A stretch of DNA of 15,408 nucleotides from Thermoleophilia bacterium (GTDB lineage: Bacteria > Actinomycetota > Thermoleophilia > Miltoncostaeales > Miltoncostaeaceae): contig JAEMRL010000018.1 in assembly GCA_016463385.1 (NCBI GenBank), forward strand, positions 1-15,408, written 5' to 3'. The notes beneath the pieces were generated by a model. It saw only the letters and a list, made by a program, of their open reading frames with translations, was not told where the DNA came from and did no database searches. The first letter of the stretch is position 1, and each line of letters starts with the position of its first letter. Shown piece after piece: positions 13,691-15,408 of the stretch. A program made the position numbers and the translations under genes.

Positions 13691-14598
13691 GAGCCAAGGA
13701 CGTGATGACCTCGCACCCGATCCTGGTGTCGGCCGCCGAGCAGGACCGCGCGGCGCTGCGGCGCCTGATGGAGGACGCGGACATCCATCACCTGCCGATC
13801 GTGGAGGACGGCCACCTGCTGGGCGTCTGGGTCGCGACCGGCGACGGCCGGGTCGTGATGCTCGGGCGCGACCGGGTCGAGGAGATCTCCTCGGACGCCA
13901 GCGCCGACGCCGGGATGCGGGCGCTGATGGGCGACGCCGAGGCCGTCCTCGTGCGCGACGCCGGGCTGCCGGTGGGTGTCATCACGCGCTCCGACGTGCT
14001 CGGCATCGTGCGGACGGCGATCGGCCGGGGGATCGGCCGCCGGCATCCCCGGCCGACCGTGATCCGCATCGCCGGCCCCTCGGGCGCGGGCAAGACCACC
14101 CTGATCATGCGCTCACTGGCGCACCTCGGCCAGTTCGACGCGGTCGTCGTCCAGGCGAACGTGGCCGCCGGCGAGGCCGGCGCGGCGGAGGCCGGGGCGG
14201 AGGCCGCCGGCGTCCGCGAGGTGGTGGAGCCGTCGGCGCACTGGCGCTCGGGCCTCGAGCGGGTGGTGAGCCGCCTGGCCGACTCCGAGCTGATCCTGGT
14301 GGAGGACCGCGACGGAGAGCTCGACCTCGCGCACGGGATCGGCGAGGACGTGCAGGTGGCCGTGATCCCCGCCGCCGACGCCGGATCGCTGAGCTCGCTG
14401 CAGCTCGCCGACGCGCAGGCGGTCGTGCTGACCGCGGCCGACGGGCTCGCGCCCGAGGAGGTCGCGGAGATACTCGCGACCGTCGAACGGCGCTGCCCGG
14501 GCCTCGCGACCTTCGTCGTCGCGTCGGTGCAGGACGATGCCGGGCTCGACCCCTGGGTGCGCTGGGTCTCGATGCAGGTGATGCGCCGGCACGGATGA
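13687..14598 (+). CDS. CBS-pair / HypB-like P-loop fusion protein
   Basis: This 303-residue protein joins two modules. Residues 1-115 form a CBS pair (first repeat KDVMTSHPILV ... HHLPIVEDGHLLGV, second ending GLPVGVITRSDVLGI), a domain that usually binds adenine nucleotides. Residues 123-303 form a P-loop domain with Walker A GPSGAGKTT (130-138, Lys136) and a likely Walker B LILVED (202-207). The layout after Walker B resembles the SIMIBI GTPases HypB/UreG. Two hallmarks are missing: the guanine-specificity NKxD is TAAD (249-252), and the Cys/His metal ligands of HypB are absent. It may therefore be a nucleotide-controlled ATPase/GTPase rather than a nickel chaperone. It is the last gene of the flavodoxin-Usp operon (ATGA overlap) and is followed by a hairpin. 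Mycobacterial Hrp1, another CBS protein, is a DosR target; that analogy covers the first half only. Confidence 0.8.
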   Translation: MRAKDVMTSHPILVSAAEQDRAALRRLMEDADIHHLPIVEDGHLLGVWVATGDGRVVMLGRDRVEEISSDASADAGMRALMGDAEAVLVRDAGLPVGVITRSDVLGIVRTAIGRGIGRRHPRPTVIRIAGPSGAGKTTLIMRSLAHLGQFDAVVVQANVAAGEAGAAEAGAEAAGVREVVEPSAHWRSGLERVVSRLADSELILVEDRDGELDLAHGIGEDVQVAVIPAADAGSLSSLQLADAQAVVLTAADGLAPEEVAEILATVERRCPGLATFVVASVQDDAGLDPWVRWVSMQVMRRHG

Positions 14599-14623
14599 CC
14601 GGGCCGCCCGCCGGCGGGCCGGT
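14598..14623 (+). terminator. Hairpin after the CBS/P-loop gene
   Basis: An 11-position stem (ACCGGGCCGCC / GGCGGGCCGGT) with one internal G-G mismatch and a 4-base loop starts at the last base of the CBS/P-loop gene's stop codon. Only a short CTGT follows, so it is a U-poor terminator candidate that would end the flavodoxin-Usp-CBS operon before the aminotransferase gene. Confidence 0.5.
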
Positions 14624-14662
14624 CTGTCAGGATGCGCGCCGCCGCAGACCACTCCCAGGGGG

Positions 14663-15408
14663 ATGACGACGCCGCTTCCCACGCCGCCGGTGCGCCCGGC
14701 AAAACCGCACTTCTCCTCCGGCCCGTGCGCCAAGTTCCCGGGCTGGTCCACCGCGCTCCTCGAGTCGGCCCTGGTGGGCCGCTCCCACCGCTCGGGCGAG
14801 GGCAAGGCCCGCCTGAAGCGGGCCATCGCCCTCACGCGCGAGGTCCTCGAGGTGCCCGAGGGGCACCTGATCGGGATCGTCCCCGCGTCCGACACCGGGG
14901 CCGTGGAGATGGCCCTCTGGTCGCTCCTCGGGCCGCGCCCGGTGGACGTGCTCGCGTGGGAGAGCTTCGGGGAGGGCTGGGTGACCGACGTGGTCAAGCA
15001 GCTCCGCCTCGAGGGCACCCGCACGTTGCGCGCGCCCTACGGAGAGCTGCCCGACCTGACAGAGGTCGACTTCGCCCACGACGTCATCTTCACCTGGAAC
15101 GGCACAACCTCGGGCGTGCGCGTGCCCGACGCCGCCTGGATCCCCGACGACCGGGAGGGGCTGACGATCTGCGACGCCACCTCGGCGGTCTTCGCCCAGG
15201 ACCTCGATTTCGGCAAGCTCGACGTGGTCACCTTCTCCTGGCAGAAGGTCCTCGGCGGTGAGGGCGCCCACGGCGTCCTGGTGCTCGGCCCCCGGGCCGT
15301 GGAGCGCCTCGAGAGCCACGTCCCCGCCTGGCCCATGCCGAAGGTCTTCCGCATGACCAAGGGCGGATCGCTGATCGCCGGCATCTTCGAGGGGGAGACG
15401 ATCAACAC
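14663..15408 (+). CDS. serC: Phosphoserine aminotransferase, 5' part (cut by window end)
   Basis: The window holds 248 codons of a phosphoserine transaminase, a PLP enzyme that converts 3-phosphohydroxypyruvate and glutamate to phosphoserine and 2-oxoglutarate in serine synthesis. The N-terminal KPHFSSGPCAKFPGW and following VGRSHRSGEGKARLK match the alternative SerC class (the Methanosarcina/alpha-proteobacterial type). TICDATSAVFAQD (168-180) supplies the PLP-contacting Asp, and TFSWQK carries the probable Schiff-base Lys195. No stop is reached, so the C-terminal part lies beyond 15408. ATG 14663 gives the expected N-terminus, but the purine-rich AGGGGG touches the ATG with no spacer, so ribosome binding is atypical. 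It is not part of the stress operon before it; a hairpin lies between. Confidence 0.9.
   Translation, partial: MTTPLPTPPVRPAKPHFSSGPCAKFPGWSTALLESALVGRSHRSGEGKARLKRAIALTREVLEVPEGHLIGIVPASDTGAVEMALWSLLGPRPVDVLAWESFGEGWVTDVVKQLRLEGTRTLRAPYGELPDLTEVDFAHDVIFTWNGTTSGVRVPDAAWIPDDREGLTICDATSAVFAQDLDFGKLDVVTFSWQKVLGGEGAHGVLVLGPRAVERLESHVPAWPMPKVFRMTKGGSLIAGIFEGETIN

Overview
The window is GC-rich (above about 70% by eye) and densely coded, with GTG starts, 1-4 bp stop/start overlaps and leaderless-type promoters. This fits an actinomycete-grade bacterium (Actinomycetota). The gene content would suit a soil or deep-branching lineage such as Thermoleophilia, but that placement is inference. I see 16 protein-coding genes, one cut by the right edge, and no rRNA, tRNA, CRISPR array or insertion sequence.

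Left block (196-4986, minus strand): one tight operon. It begins with a small dimeric alpha/beta-barrel-type protein, then a 2-oxoacid (pyruvate-type):ferredoxin oxidoreductase in gamma, alpha, beta order, and ends with a GltD-like FAD/NAD(P)H oxidoreductase carrying a C-terminal double [4Fe-4S] module. Together these would oxidise a 2-oxoacid to acyl-CoA anaerobically and pass electrons between Fe-S clusters and NAD(P)(H). Next, also on minus, are a stand-alone NAD-binding Rossmann protein (5188-5595) and a divergent NRAMP-type metal transporter (5712-7097).

Middle block (7160-10458, plus strand): a 32-residue single-span membrane peptide with a strong ribosome binding site, a universal stress protein (Usp), then a GAF-GAF-GAF histidine kinase and a NarL-type response regulator overlapping by ATGA. 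The second GAF keeps the His and Tyr that hold the heme in mycobacterial DevS/DosT, at the same spacing.

Right block (10618-15408): an aminoglycoside-phosphotransferase-like/P-loop kinase fusion resembling mycobacterial Rv2004c; a convergent Usp; a translationally coupled trio of flavodoxin-like protein, Usp and a CBS-pair/HypB-like P-loop fusion; and the start of a phosphoserine aminotransferase.

Read as a whole, a DevRS-like sensor pair, three Usps, an Rv2004c-like protein, a CBS protein and an oxygen-sensitive oxidoreductase look like a hypoxia/dormancy or redox-stress island, similar in logic to the mycobacterial DosR regulon. A DosR-box-like palindrome (GGGAC-N4-GTCC) upstream of the Rossmann protein supports this weakly. 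The least familiar parts are the 32-residue peptide, the CBS/HypB-like fusion that lacks the GTPase specificity and metal-ligand residues, and the stand-alone Rossmann protein.
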